Numbered from the stretch's first letter, positions 20,730 through 31,437 are shown. The stretch: DNA of 64,000 bases from Muscardinus avellanarius (GCA_963383645.1 OY726576.1:9786102-9850101), one strand, 5' to 3'. The notes: generated by a model not told the origin, from the sequence alone. Translations and numbers: made by a program.

Positions 20730-21160
20730 ATTTTTCATTCCCTCTGGAACTCTAGGGTGGGGTTCATGAGTGGTACAGACACTGACTTTGGGTTTGGCCT
20801 TGTGACTATTTTTGACCAGCAGAATGTAATTGAAGTAGAAGTGAATCTCAAATGACCCAGGGCCTTACCAAGCAGAGAGAATTTTGTATATCTTTTTTAC
20901 TTCCTGTCACACTATGGGAAGAACAGCCTTAAGTAGGTGCTCATTCAAAGACATTATGGAAACTGGAGTTGAAAATCTAAATCCAATTTGAAATCTAAAC
21001 CCAGACTCAACCAGCATTCAGCATAACTCAGAGTAACATAGCTGAAATAACAAAGCATAATGTCTGAGCAAAAAAATAAATGCCTTTTCCTACAAACTAT
21101 TGAGTTTGTGGGATTTTGTTATGCAGCTTTATTGAAGTAATAACTAGCTAATACACTTTG
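20730..21160 (+). mobile_element. MLT1-like old LTR, sense
   Basis: GGTTTGGCCTTGTGACTATT, TTGACCAGCAGAATGTAATT, CTATTGAGTTTGTGGGATTT, TTGTTATGCAGCTTTATTGA and the terminal TAACTAGCTAATACA follow MLT1-type LTR order (TTTGTTACGCAGCAATAGATAACTAATACA-like end). The left boundary is unclear. Confidence 0.65.
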
Positions 21161-21526
21161 CAATGTGTTCATTAGTGCACAATAACTTGAGTGAGCCGAT
21201 TCGTAGTTTTCTTATTTAAAATTGTCAATTTCTTTAATGAGGAAATTGTCTTTTCATTTGGCAAGGTCAAGAAGGAAAAATGTCTCTGGTTTTTGGTCAG
21301 GAAATAAATCCATGTCTTTTTGTTCAAAAGATCTTGAGTATAATTTCAGATATTTTAATGACAAAAATGGAAACAGAGTTCCCAAATTCGTACCCCAGTC
21401 AATCTGTGTAAAAAACTTGAAAACACCAACACAATAAATGTCTCTATTCTTTATTGGGTGAATACAGCTAAAAGGATAAATTTATGATGAGCTGACAAGA
21501 GTCACTGTTGTCACTCTTGTTTATAG

Positions 21527-21870
21527 AGCAGCATTACCCAATAGAAGTAGAATGTGAGCCATATGTAAACTTTTATGTTGTCGAGGATCACATTTTTAAA
21601 AAAATGAAAAAGATGTAGCTGAAATTAATTTAACATTATATCTTACTTAACCAAATATTTCCAAAATATTATTTAAACCTTTCATTAATATATGCAGCTA
21701 CTAATGCCATGTTTTGCATTTTTGCTGTTTTTGTGGTACTGGGCATTTCTTTTTTCATGCTAAAACTTCAAAATTCTGTGTGTATGGCACACTTACATAT
21801 GTCCAATTTGAAGATTCACATTTCAAATTTGGCTATTGGATGGTACAATTTTAGATACTGTGATAAATTT
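21527..21870. mobile_element. hAT-type nonautonomous DNA transposon
   Basis: Starts CAGCATTACCCAATAGAAGT, close to a terminal inverted repeat CAGCACTGTCCAATAGAA. It continues with GTGAGCCATATGTAAACTTT, GAAATTAATTTAACATTATA and CATGCTAAAACTTCAAAATT and ends near TTGGCTATTGGATGGTACAA. A common mammalian nonautonomous family; name not fixed. Confidence 0.6.
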
Positions 21871-22333
21871 TCCTATATAAAAGTATGTTTGCCACGACTG
21901 CTATAACAAATTGCCACAACTTGAAGGGTAAAAATAACAGATATTTTTATACTTACGGAGCCCAGAAGTTTAAAATTAAGGAGTCAGTGGGATCATGCTT
22001 TCTCTGAAGGGTCTAAAAGACATTTCATTCTTAACTATTTCAGCATTTGGTGGTTCCTAGCATTCATTGTCTTCAATCTCTGCCTCCATCTAGACAATGC
22101 CTCCTTTTTCTCTGTATGAAATCTCCCTTAAATGTCTCTCACAAGAACTCTTGTCAGTGGACTTAATTCTGGCCTAGACAATTCAAGGATAATCTTTTCA
22201 TTTAAGAAAATTAAATTCATATACAGATAAGCTTTTAAAAATAAGATAACATTTATAAGTTTGAGGATTCCCACATGAAAATATTGTTTGGGCAGTTACC
22301 TTTATATCCACTACATTTAAAAATAAACTAACA

Positions 22334-22528
22334 AGCTGGGGGTGGTGGCACACTCTTGTAATCCCCATGCTTGGGAGGGGGAGACAGGAGGATAGCACAG
22401 GTTCAAAGCCAACCTTGCTGGCTTAAGAGACCCTGTTTCCAAATAAAAAAATATAAAAATAGGCCTGGGAGTGTAGCCTGGAGGTAGAAGGGTTCCATCC
22501 CCAGTACCACCAAAAAATAAATAATAAT
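22334..22528 (+). mobile_element. Young dimeric SINE, short subfamily
   Basis: Perfect 15-bp TSD AAAAATAAACTAACA at 22319-22333 and 22529-22543. Junction GCTGGCTTAAGAGACCCTGT. The right half has a small deletion around GTAGAAGGGTTCCATCCCCA. Confidence 0.95.
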
Positions 22529-22624
22529 AAAAATAAACTAACAAAATAAAAATAGACTACATGAGCCAATGGGGATTGTGGTTTATGGACAGGACTTACA
22601 ACTGGGCATAAGATGCACATTGAA

Positions 22625-23150
22625 TTTAATAAAAATTAAATAAATTTTATTTAAACAGATACATAACAATCAAAAGATAAGGAGTATGAGTTACCACAGC
22701 ATACCCACCAGAAAGGAGTAAATGAAAAAAAGGAACATTACTCATTTTTTGCCAGGATAAATAAGATTCCTCTTAACAATCAGTGGAAGCATAAATTAGG
22801 GCGATCACTTTGGGAAAATGTTTGGCTTAATGGATACACTCACTTTCTATCACTCAGCAATTCTGCCCCTGTGAGTCTGTGTTCAACAGGGGGCACATGC
22901 TAAGATGTGAAAGCAACATGACTTCTAACAGCAACAAACTGAGAACTATACAAAGACTGTCAGCTGTATTTTGTACACATCAATAAGGGATAAATAAGTT
23001 GTAATATATGCATACGATGAAATATTCCACACAGCAACAAGAATGAACAACCTACAATTACACAGAACAGTGTGACTGAGTCTCATAAGTATAATGTAGA
23101 ATGAAGAGCCAGATACCCAAGTATGTACAATACAGTTATATAGAATTATA
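22625..23150 (+). mobile_element. L1M 3' end of ORF2 and 3' UTR
   Basis: CACTTTGGGAAAATGTTTGG, CTCAGCAATTCTGCCCCTGT, AAGGGATAAATAAGTTGTAA, ACGATGAAATATTCCACACA, GCAACAAGAATGAACAACCT and CTGAGTCTCATAAGTATAAT appear in the order of the well-known L1 stretch spanning the ORF2 end. Many indels; no open frame. Confidence 0.8.

Positions 23151-23192
<42 letters not shown>
23151..23192. repeat. (GT)n microsatellite
   Basis: About 20 uninterrupted GT units between the L1 piece and the antisense SINE; probably derived from the SINE tail. Confidence 0.97.
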
Positions 23193-23195
<3 letters not shown>

Positions 23196-23397
23196 CTTGT
23201 GTTACTGAGGATTGCACCTGGGGACATTCTACCTCCACGCTATGCTTCCAGTCCTGTTTTATTTTTTATTTGGAAGCAGATTCTTCCTAGGTTGCTAAAA
23301 GTCTTGCTACATTTCTGAGGTTGTCCTTCAACCCAGGATCTTCCTGTCTCCCCTTCCAATTACTGAGATTAGAGGCATGTGTCATCATGCCTGACTC
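23193..23397 (-). mobile_element. Dimeric SINE, old, antisense
   Basis: GTGTTACTGAGGATTGCACC, CATTCTACCTCCACGCTATG, TTATTTTTTATTTGGAAGCAG and CTGAGATTAGAGGCATGTGT. Diverged; B1 half incomplete at the right. Confidence 0.8.
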
Positions 23398-24040
23398 TGT
23401 TCTATTATTTATTTTTTTAGCTCTCAGGGAAACAGATTCATGATCATTTTCTTTAGATCCAACACACCATCAATGCCACACAAGTGCAAATAGATCAAAT
23501 AAGACTCAAGAGGAGGACCCCACCTCCCACCATCCTCTTTCCTTTCTCTCTGGTCTGCTTTCCTTCATGGTAGACGTCACTCTGAACAGTCACCCTCATA
23601 TGTTCACTTGTTTATTGTCAACCCCACTCTTTACAGCGCAAAATATCCACATGAACCATGTTCTTGTAGGGCTTGGCAGGTGTCAAGTTTGGCTCAAGAA
23701 TATGATACGTACAGCCTTCTCTGCTAATATAAGTTTGCCCCGCCTACAGAACAGCAAGTTTCATTCAGGTTCAATGGGATCATTCTTGCAGGAAGTGTGT
23801 TAGGGCAGATACATGCCATCAGAGAAAAGTGCTTCCTTACCCGGGTAAAGCCCCACCAATATGCACCTATATTCCTCTCCTGCAGCTCAGACCTCATGGA
23901 GACTGGGATCTTACACCTTCAGCCAATTTAGTCAGGACCACATGGCAGGTAGATAGTGATGTGGTCTCTCCTTATCAAATTATGACTCACTAAAATGATA
24001 CTTATTTCTAAGAAAATAAATAAATAAAAATAAATTTCAG
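23398..24040. other. Unclassified mixed-composition interval
   Basis: The interval holds a 78-codon ORF (23567-23803) with no recognisable domain and CpG-bearing segments such as CTTACCCGGGTAAAGCCCCA. It might be an unrecognised LTR or unique sequence. No splice-flanked exon structure is convincing. Confidence 0.35.
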
Positions 24041-24043
24041 GTC

Positions 24044-24045
<2 letters not shown>

Positions 24046-24094
<49 letters not shown>
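24046..24094. repeat. (TA)n microsatellite
   Basis: About 24 uninterrupted TA units following GTCCCA, self-complementary and able to extrude a hairpin. Confidence 0.97.
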
Positions 24095-24095
<1 letters not shown>

Positions 24096-24294
24096 TGGAA
24101 ATTAAATTTTAATGTGCATTAACCATACCTTGCATTTCAGAAGCCTAAATCAACTAAAACATGAAAGATTAATATTTAGCTAAAATGATAGCTATTAGCA
24201 ATAAAAATAACTATTCCTGTTACTATATATACATGGCTCTCTAGTGTCCTGAACAGGCAGCGATATGTGCAGGGCCCAGGCAAAAGGCTGACGA

Positions 24295-24365
24295 AAGTGA
24301 GATGAGGTAATTTGTCTCAGTTGCCACAAATGGGTAGTGGCACAGCTAGAAATAGACGCTAACAC
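24295..24365 (-). mobile_element. MIR-like fragment, antisense
   Basis: GTGAGATGAGGTAATTTGTC and GTAGTGGCACAGCTAGAAAT follow the antisense MIR pattern (GAGGTTAAGTAACTTGTC ... AGTGGCAGAGC). Confidence 0.45.
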
Positions 24366-24555
24366 AGTTGATTTTTTAACAGTGTGATTTCGGCTACTTA
24401 GACAAAAATGCTAATATGCTTAAAGGTGTAAAGCCACGCAAAGCTCAGAATCACGACACTGAGTCTTAGCTGCCTTCAACTACACACGGGCCCCACGATG
24501 GGCACCTCCCTGTGAAACCACATACCACGAGACATCTGATATAAAGAAGAGAATT

Positions 24556-24645
24556 TGGGGGGCGTGATGACACACGTCTATCATCCAGTCCTTGGGCAGC
24601 TAAGAGAGAAGGGTCACATGTTTGGATCTCCTGAAGAAAGAGGAG
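24556..24645 (+). mobile_element. Old B1-like left monomer
   Basis: GGGGCGTGATGACACACGTC, CAGTCCTTGGGCAGCTAAGA and GGGTCACATGTTTGGATCTC retain the spacing of the 7SL-like half. No ID half follows. Confidence 0.55.
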
Positions 24646-24899
24646 AACAGCTTTTGCTGTCAGAGTCTTCACTGATTTTAAAATAGGTGTTTAAGAAATT
24701 CAGTTTCCTTATACCACCCGTAGCTTTTTTTTTTTCCAGAATCCAAAGCAACTGAACAAACAGAAGTAACATATGAAAGAATCGCCATTGAGATGTTTGC
24801 TTAAAGCAAATAGTACTCCTTCAAATATCAGAGGCTTACAGGTAGGAATTAAGAATTGAAAAAATATTGCTTTTTTCTGGTAATCTGGTCATATGCAAC

Positions 24900-26171
24900 T
24901 TTAAGGACACTTTGAAGGCAGTATTAAGAGGAAAATTTATAGCACTGAGTGCTCACATAAGAAAAACAGAAAATCTTCAAATAAATAGCCTTACGACACA
25001 CCTCAAAGACCTTGAAAAGCAGGAACAATTGAATCCCAAAGCCAGCAGAAGACGGGAAATTATTAAAATTAGAGCAGAAATTAATGAAATAGAGAATAAA
25101 AAAACAATACAGAAAATCAACAAAACCAAAAGCTGGTTTCTTGAAAAGATTAATAAGATTGATAAACCACTGGCCAACCTAACTAAAAAAAAGAGAGAAT
25201 CAACCCAAATTATGAGGATAAGGGATGAAAAAGGAGACATTACTACTGACAGTGTAGAAATCCAGAGGATTATCAGAAACTACTTTGAAAAACTATACTC
25301 CAACAAAATGGAAAATCTGGAGGAAATCGACAACTTCCTAGATAAATACAACCTTCCTAAACTGAGTCAAGAAGATATAGAACACTTAAACCAACCAATA
25401 ACAATCAAAGAGATTGAAACAGCAATAAAGAGCTTACCATCAAAGAAAAGCCCAGGACCAGATGGTTTTTCAAGTGAATTCTATAAAACCTTTACAGAAG
25501 AGCTAATCCCAATACTACTCAAACTATTTCGGGAAATAGAAAAAACCGGGACTCTCCCAAATACATTCTATGAAGCCAACATCACACTAATACCCAAACC
25601 GAATAAAGACAGTTCAAGGAAGGAAAACTACAGACCTATATCTCTGATGAACTTGGATGCAAAACTATTAAACAAAATACTAGCAACACGTATTCAAAAC
25701 CACATCAAGAAAATCATTCATCACGACCAGGTAGGATTCATCCCAGGGATGCAAGGCTGGTTCAATATACGAAAATCAATCCATGTAATTCATCATATAA
25801 ACAGAATCAAAGACAAAAACCACATGATCATCTCAATAGATGCTGAAAAAGCATTTGATAAAATTCAACATCCATTTATGATAAAAACACTGCAGAGAAT
25901 TGGAATAGAAGGAACATATCTCAACATTATTAAGGCAATCTACAACAAGCCCACTGCCAGCATCATATTAAATGGGGAAAAACTTCAAGAATTCCCCCTA
26001 AAAACTGGAACGAGACAAGGATGTCCACTATCACCACTTCTCTTCAATATAGTACTAGAGACTCTAGCCAGAGCAATAAGGCAAGAAAAGGAAATCAAAG
26101 GAGTACAAATAGGAAAAGAAGAACTTAAGCTTTCACTATTTGCTGATGACATGATACTATATTTAGGATAA
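24900..26171 (+). pseudogene. LINE-1 ORF2 fragment (RT domain), open but truncated at both ends
   Basis: An uninterrupted frame of 434 codons can be read from 24867; L1 similarity begins near residue 13. It contains the region linking endonuclease and RT and the RT core. Visible motifs are SPGPDGF (195-201), NYRPISL (254-260), DQVGFIPG (287-294), IDAEKAFD with palm motif A aspartate at 325, [13 protein letters not shown] (382-394) and FADD (425-428). It stops in frame just after FADDMILYL. The N-terminal endonuclease, the RT thumb and the C-terminal cysteine region are missing; full ORF2p is about 1,270-1,280 residues. In an intact element this protein nicks target DNA and reverse-transcribes L1 RNA; the fragment cannot do this. 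No frameshift or stop in 1.26 kb indicates a young insertion. Confidence 0.95.
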
Positions 26172-26221
26172 TAGTTTTCTATAGTACCTGGGCCTCAAAC
26201 TAGTCATAAGTAGCAAAAACT

Positions 26222-26234
26222 CCACCATTTTTAT
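26222..26234. repeat. Target-site duplication, copy 1 of 3
   Basis: CCACCATTTTTAT. The same sequence returns at 26448-26460, and its first 12 bases return at 26668-26679, bracketing two antisense SINEs. Confidence 0.95.
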
Positions 26235-26242
26235 GTATGTAT

Positions 26243-26285
<43 letters not shown>

Positions 26286-26447
26286 TGGCAGTGGGGGTGG
26301 AAGCCAGGGCTATACTCCTAGACCTATTTTATACTTTATTTGGAAACAGGGTCTCACTAGGTAGCTGAGGCTGACTTTAGACTTGTGTGATTTTCCTGTC
26401 TCAACCTCCCAAGCGCTGGAGTTATAAGCGTGGGCCACCATACCCAG
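26235..26447 (-). mobile_element. Dimeric SINE with long (TTTA)n tail, antisense
   Basis: Tail of about 12 ATTT units (26237-26286). Body AACAGGGTCTCACTAGGTAG, CCTCCCAAGCGCTGGAGTTA and GTGGGCCACCATACCCAGC. Part of the ID half is deleted (GGCAGTGGGGGTGGAAGCCA). Confidence 0.95.
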
Positions 26448-26460
26448 CCACCATTTTTAT

Positions 26461-26665
26461 TTTTTATTATTATTACTTTTTTGATGGTACTGGGGTTCCT
26501 GGAAATCATTCTACCTCTGGGCTACACTCCCAGACCTATTTTATATTTTTTTAAAATTTGGAAACAGGGTCTCTTAAGCCAGCGAGGCTGGCTTCAAACC
26601 TGTGTGATCCTCTTATCTCCGCCTCCCAAGGGTGGAGATTACAAGCGTGCGCCATCATACCCAGC
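26461..26665 (-). mobile_element. Young dimeric SINE, short subfamily, antisense, same target site
   Basis: Begins TTTTTATTATTATTACTTTT, then GTACTGGGGTTCCTGGAAAT, AACAGGGTCTCTTAAGCCAG and ends GCGCCATCATACCCAGCAA just before the third CCACCATTTTTA. It belongs to the short subfamily whereas its neighbour at 26235 is of the other type, so they are independent insertions, not a duplication. Confidence 0.95.
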
Positions 26666-26869
26666 AACCACCATTTTTAAATGTTAAATATTGTTTCTAA
26701 AATATCCTTACTATATTTTATGTATTCAATACTGACTATATTAAAAAGAACTAAGATTTTATTTTTAAAATATTCTCCCATAAAACACTAATGTTTCTAA
26801 TAAAATATTATTAAAAGAATCTGTATATTTTAAAATATAGCATTTTCAAATCACAAAATAATGTCCTGT

Positions 26870-27090
26870 TGAGCTGGGTGTGGTGGTTCATGCTTGTAAT
26901 CCCAGCATTTGGGAGGCTGAGACAGGAGGATCACAGTTCACGGACAGCCTCAGCTACTTAGTGAGGCCCTTTGCAACTTAGTGAGACCCTGTTTCAAAAT
27001 AAAGAATAAAAAATAAGGCTGAGGGTGTATCTCAGAAGTAGAATGCCCCTGAGTTCCATTCCCAGTACCATAAAATAATTAATAATAATA
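26870..27090 (+). mobile_element. Dimeric SINE, long subfamily
   Basis: GAGCTGGGTGTGGTGGTTCA, CAGCCTCAGCTACTTAGTGA, AGGCTGAGGGTGTATCTCAG and CCCCTGAGTTCCATTCCCAG. Tail of AAT repeats. Imperfect flanking repeat AATAATGTCCTGT / AATAATATCCTAT. Confidence 0.9.
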
Positions 27091-27476
27091 ATAATAATAT
27101 CCTATAATTTTGAGACAAGGCAATCCAACAGTAAAGCAATATTTCTCCCCGAATATGAGTTTCCCAAAGAGCATGATATCTGCTTTTTAGTGGATTAAAG
27201 GGAAGGGAAGAGAAATAGACTTCAGAATTTTTCCTTTTATTCTCTTACCAGGTGCTTTTAATCTCTAATTTTCAGGTCAGCAGGAGGAGAGGAGGGCAAA
27301 TCACCAGACACGTGAGTCAAAATTGGAATTGGTTAAAAATGTTTCAGAGTGAAGAGAACCTAAGAATTTTGCAATCCCAGATAATGTATTTACATGGTAA
27401 AAATAAAAAAATAAAAAATTTCTGTCCATATACAAATTGTTACGAATTAGAAAAAAGGTTGATTTAAATTAGAGTC
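27091..27476. other. Unique interval
   Basis: AT-rich sequence with a purine-rich patch GGAAGGGAAGAGAAATAGAC near 27201. The 71-codon ORF at 27252 shows no domain. Confidence 0.35.
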
Positions 27477-27700
27477 TAGCCGGGCATGGTGGCGCACTCT
27501 TGTAATCCCAGCGCTTGGGAGGCTGAGAAAGGAGGATCGCACAGATTCAAAGCCAACCTCACTTACTGAGGCTCTCAGCAACTTAGTGAGACCCTGTTTC
27601 CAAATAAAATATAAAATGGGTCTTGGAGTGTATCCCAGAGGTAGAAAAGCCCCTGGGTTCCAACCCCCAGTACCACCAAAAAAAAAAAAAAAAAAAAAAA
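27477..27700 (+). mobile_element. Young dimeric SINE, long subfamily
   Basis: AGCCGGGCATGGTGGCGCAC, CTTACTGAGGCTCTCAGCAA and CCTGGGTTCCAACCCCCAGT, with a pure A tail of about 20 (27679-27700). A small deletion removes part of AGCTACTTAGTG. Confidence 0.93.
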
Positions 27701-27825
27701 TCTGAGTATAGAATACATTCTAAAGAACAAAGAAAATTATCTAAATTCATCCTTCTCATTGAATGACACATAATTCGTCTAGTTTCCTATAGAATACACA
27801 TGCACATTTCAAAATAAGACATGCA

Positions 27826-28038
27826 TACAGCCCTAGTATAGTGGCACACACCTGTAATCCCAGTACTCGGGAGGCTGAGCCAGGAAGATTGTGAATTTAA
27901 GTAAGATAGCCTCAGCAATGAGGTGAAACTCTCAGCAACCTAGAAGAACCTGTTTCAAAGTAAAAAATCAAAAAAGGCTGGGGATGTCGCTCAGAGGTAG
28001 GATGCCCCTGGGTTCAATCTCTAGTACCACAAAAAACC
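27826..28038 (+). mobile_element. Dimeric SINE, older
   Basis: CCTAGTATAGTGGCACACAC, CTCGGGAGGCTGAGCCAGGA, AGGCTGGGGATGTCGCTCAG and TTCAATCTCTAGTACCAC. Right half retains GGGGATGT..CTCAG typical of older ID units. Confidence 0.88.
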
Positions 28039-28244
28039 ATGCATGGATGAGTTATTTATATCTCCATATATGTCTATATCCATATATAATATCCGTATAT
28101 GGATAGTTTCCAAAACAAATCGAGTATCTGTAGAAATATACAATATAGGTGTTCTATAAATAACTTTAAAAGGAGTCTACATTGTCCCTGAAATGTGCGA
28201 TGGCCATTTCTTCATTCTACATCCTGTGTTGTTTTGAATATCAG

Positions 28245-28450
28245 TCAAGATTTCTTTTCAGCGCTCTCTTTTCTGGGAAGAATTTTCCGGTCTTTTCCCT
28301 TTCCAGCTAACAAAATTCCCAAACCACTGTGCAAATTTAGTACCTTGTTATTCCAAACACTTCTTTTGAATTCCTTTGATACTATTTATCACATTTGGCT
28401 TTGTATTATAACCACTTCTATACTTTCTGTTACTCTCCTGCTTCAATTTT
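28245..28450 (+). mobile_element. Possible L2 3' region
   Basis: TTTCTGGGAAGAATTTTCCG, GATACTATTTATCACATTTG and CTTTGTATTATAACCACTTC resemble L2 (AGGAAGCCTTCCCTGA ... TAGCACTTATCACA). Diverged. Confidence 0.45.
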
Positions 28451-28879
28451 AAAATTAATAAAAGCCAGAACTTAATTTCCTTTCTCTGTTTATTTCATGT
28501 AAGACCTAATGAAGAGATTTCCCTGTGGGAGATATTTAATATTTTATTAAATTAAGTAATTCTAAGCACAAGGAATTTTAAAACCAATAAAATATTGTAT
28601 TCAATATTAGTTTTTGCCCAAATGCAAAAGAATGAGTATTTTCTCGAATTGCCAAAATATATAATCTTAAGTTCAAAGATACAGAGCCTAAAGTTATCAA
28701 ATTTGGAAATGAGAAGACAAAATTATCATTTGCCATAGCACAGAGATTTTAGAATGGAGAAAATCAACTGAAATGTCTTACAAAGAAACCAGTTGAAGGA
28801 GTTGCATATACACAAATATACTGAAATTAATTTTATTTAATTTAAAGGCCATTAGGAATGTGAATGAATACTCTACTTA
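28451..28879. other. AT-rich interval, possibly part of an old L1
   Basis: A-rich on the plus strand and adjacent to recognised L1 sequence, but no single stretch is distinctive enough to call. Confidence 0.3.
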
Positions 28880-29073
28880 TAATAGTATTAAAGTTTTGTA
28901 ACACTCAGGAGAAACTTCACTGCAAATATGTAAGATCTAGACAGTAAATACTTCAAAATATTTATAAAGGATCTACAAAACAATCTGGATAAAAATAAAA
29001 GTTTTATTTTTATTTTATTAAAGTTTGCCAACTTTGATAGATATGAACTGTTACTACAGTACTCTAAACATTT

Positions 29074-29263
29074 TTTTGTGTGTGTGTGGTACTGGGGTTC
29101 CTGGAAAACCCTTCTACCTCCGGGCTACACTCCCAGACCTATTTTATATATATTTTTTATTTGGAAACAGGGTCTCTTAAGCCAGCACGGCCGGCTTTGA
29201 ACCTGCGCGATCCTCCTGTCTCCGCCTCCCAAGCGCGGGGATGACAAGCGTGCGCCACTCGGC
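29074..29263 (-). mobile_element. Young dimeric SINE, short subfamily, antisense
   Basis: Perfect 14-bp TSD TACTCTAAACATTT at 29060-29073 and 29264-29277. Contains AACAGGGTCTCTTAAGCCAG and GCGGGGATGACAAGCGTGCG. The 5' end of the element reads GCCGAGTGGC, lacking part of the usual GCCGGGCGTGGTGGC. Confidence 0.95.
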
Positions 29264-29589
29264 TACTCTAAACATTTAAAGTAAAACCCATAACAATTCA
29301 ACAAGGCTTCTTGGGCAACAATTAATATTGATTCTGAAATTCATATTAAAATTTTAAGTGCAAATAAAGACTAATATAGAACTGTGCCACCCATTCCTAC
29401 CAAAAATATTACAAAATATGATGATATAATAAATAAAATCCCATTAATAGCCCCTAAATATTGAGAAAGGTCAATCATACCAGCGTGTAGAATGGAAATT
29501 CTATATATGCTTTCTGTATGAAGATTGCATTTCAAATCAGTGAGAAAAAAAATGTATTATGCAATAATTAATCATGAGCAATGACTGGC

Positions 29590-29995
29590 CATCTGGAGTA
29601 CGATAAAGAGAACACTGTGCTAAACACTGATAATTGGTTCTCCTCTCTCCTTTGGGCATTTTGGGGTCCATATTTCCCAGCCTCCTTGCAATTTGATGGG
29701 GCCATGTGAGTGGATAAGGCCAAGGCCATTTGAGTGGAGCGATGTGTGTCACTCACAGGCTGACAAGCTCTGCCAGAGTCCAGAGCGGTTTTGCCTCTCT
29801 TGCTATAGCAAAGGTGAATCCACATGCTGCCGTGGCAGAGCCCGAGATGAAACAGCAGAGACTGCTGCGGGAGGCCACCTCCAGCACTTTGCAGACCTTT
29901 TGTGGATTGAGCAAAAGATGTGGTGAGGATGTTTTGCTCCATTGACATTTGGAGTTGTTTATTATCAGGAACTACTTAGCCTCTCCTGACAAAGA
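29590..29995 (+). mobile_element. MLT1-like LTR inserted in L1
   Basis: TTTCCCAGCCTCCTTGCAAT, GGGGCCATGTGAGTGGATAA, GAGTGGAGCGATGTGTGTCA and the end GTTGTTTATTATCAGGAACT, ACTTAGCCTCTCCTGACAAA fit MLT1-type LTRs. It explains the ORFs of 71-126 codons on both strands here. L1 sequence resumes at about 30005. Confidence 0.65.
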
Positions 29996-30109
29996 GTTCT
30001 CTGTGACGATCATAAAATAAGATCCAGATGGTTTAGAGATATAACCATAAACTTGAAGCCATAAAAACACTGGAAGAAAACACAAAACGTTCTTCATTAT
30101 TTTAGAATG

Positions 30110-30168
30110 AGTGTGTGTGTGTGTGTGTGTGTGTGTGTCTGTGTGTGTCTGTGTGCGTGCACACACGC
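30110..30168. repeat. (GT)n microsatellite with CT interruptions
   Basis: GTGTGTG run broken by two CTG steps and ending GTGCGTGCACACACGC, which is largely alternating purine-pyrimidine. Confidence 0.95.
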
Positions 30169-30308
30169 TAAGCAGTCCTTCAAATTAAAACTACACAAAA
30201 GGACTAATAAATGTGACTACAAAGCATAATTTTGGAAAGCAAAAATTTTCTGCTCAAGTTCTAATTAGAAGCCAGATATATTGCTTGTAATACATTAGAG
30301 GCAGCTCT

Positions 30309-30523
30309 CTTTTTTTTTTTTTTATTGCGGGTCTGGGGATGGAACCCAGGGGATTTAACCTCCAAGGTACACCCCCTGCCCTATTTTTTATTCTTTATTT
30401 TGAAACCGGGTCTCACTGAGTTGCAGAGGGCCTCACTAAGTAGCTGAGGCTGTCCGCGAACCATGATCCTCTGGTCTCAGCCTCCAGAATGCTGGGATTA
30501 CAAGCATGTGCCACCATGCCTGG
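30309..30523 (-). mobile_element. Dimeric SINE, long subfamily, antisense
   Basis: Short TSD GCAGCTCT (30301-30308; again near 30528). T tail, GGGGATGGAACCCAGGGGAT, AACCGGGTCTCACTGAGTTG and CAAGCATGTGCCACCATGCC. Confidence 0.9.
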
Positions 30524-30681
30524 CTTAAGCAGCTCTTAATATATCAAAATACAATCAGTAATCAAAAATACGACTCATTGGAAAGTGCACAAAGAACACA
30601 GTTAGAAATGCAAGTGATACGTAGGAAGCTTCTTCTCTAGATAATAACTGACGAAATGCAAGTTTAAATAACACAATAACT

Positions 30682-30870
30682 CTGGGCGTGGTGGCGCACA
30701 CTTATAATCCCTGCACTTGGGAGGCGGAGACAGGAGGATCACACAGGTTCGAAGCCAGCCGTGCTGGCTTAAGAGACCCTGTTTCCAAATATAAAAAAAT
30801 AGGTCTGGGAGTGTAGCCCAGAGGTAGAAGGGCTTCCAGGAATCCCAGTACCACCAAAAATAAAAATAAC
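30682..30870 (+). mobile_element. Young dimeric SINE, short subfamily
   Basis: TSD AAATAACACAATAACT (30666-30681), repeated near 30872-30887 with one change. Junction CGTGCTGGCTTAAGAGACCC; end GGCTTCCAGGAATCCCAGTA. Confidence 0.93.
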
Positions 30871-31251
30871 AAAATAACAAAATAACTAATATTTCATTTA
30901 TAGTATGTATAAAAATAAAAAAAATTGATTAAAGATGGTATTGTTGAAAGTATAGAGAAAGGTACTCTTGAACACTGTTGTTGAAAGTATAATTGATACA
31001 GTCTTTTTGTTGAATGCTTTGGCAACATATTTTATAATTCATTTAAATGAACACACACTTGGGTGTAATAATTTAATGTAAACAAAGTATATGAATATAT
31101 CTATTATGTTCAAAGATATATGTAATGAATGTATATATTAACAAACTTTTTGCAGCAGCAAAAAAACTGGAAAACACAAAATGCTTAAGATATGATGCAA
31201 TACATAAATTATGATTAATCTATAAAATAAAATAATAACTCATAGTTTCCT

Positions 31252-31437
31252 TCTTTCCTTTTTTGTGGTGCTGAGGATTTAATCCAGGGGCATTATACCT
31301 ACGAGTTAGACCCCAGCTCTATGTTATTTTCTTATTTATTTGGAAACAGGGTCTTGCTAAATTGATGAGGTTGGCTTTAAACCTTCTGTTTCAGCCTCCC
31401 AAGTACCAGGATTACACATGTGTACCAGCACGTCTCT
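31252..31437 (-). mobile_element. Dimeric SINE, old, antisense
   Basis: TTTTTTGTGGTGCTGAGGAT, CATTATACCTACGAGTTAGA, GGAAACAGGGTCTTGCTAAA and CCAAGTACCAGGATTACACA. Inserted between two parts of the old L1. Confidence 0.85.

Noticed and set aside
24729..24745. Polypyrimidine tract plus CCAG resembling a splice acceptor
   Set aside because: The downstream sequence has stops, no donor at exon-like distance and no recognisable protein.
24977..25240. Minus-strand ORF opposite L1
   Set aside because: Hydrophobic shadow of the A-rich L1 ORF2 coding strand.
28077..28105. Inverted repeat TATCCATATA / TATATGGATA
   Set aside because: A perfect 10-bp stem but AT-only apart from two positions per arm; too likely by chance to call a regulatory site.
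29568..29948. 126-codon minus-strand ORF and plus-strand ORFs of 71-77 codons
   Set aside because: They fall in an old LTR and overlap in several frames, as expected for chance ORFs.
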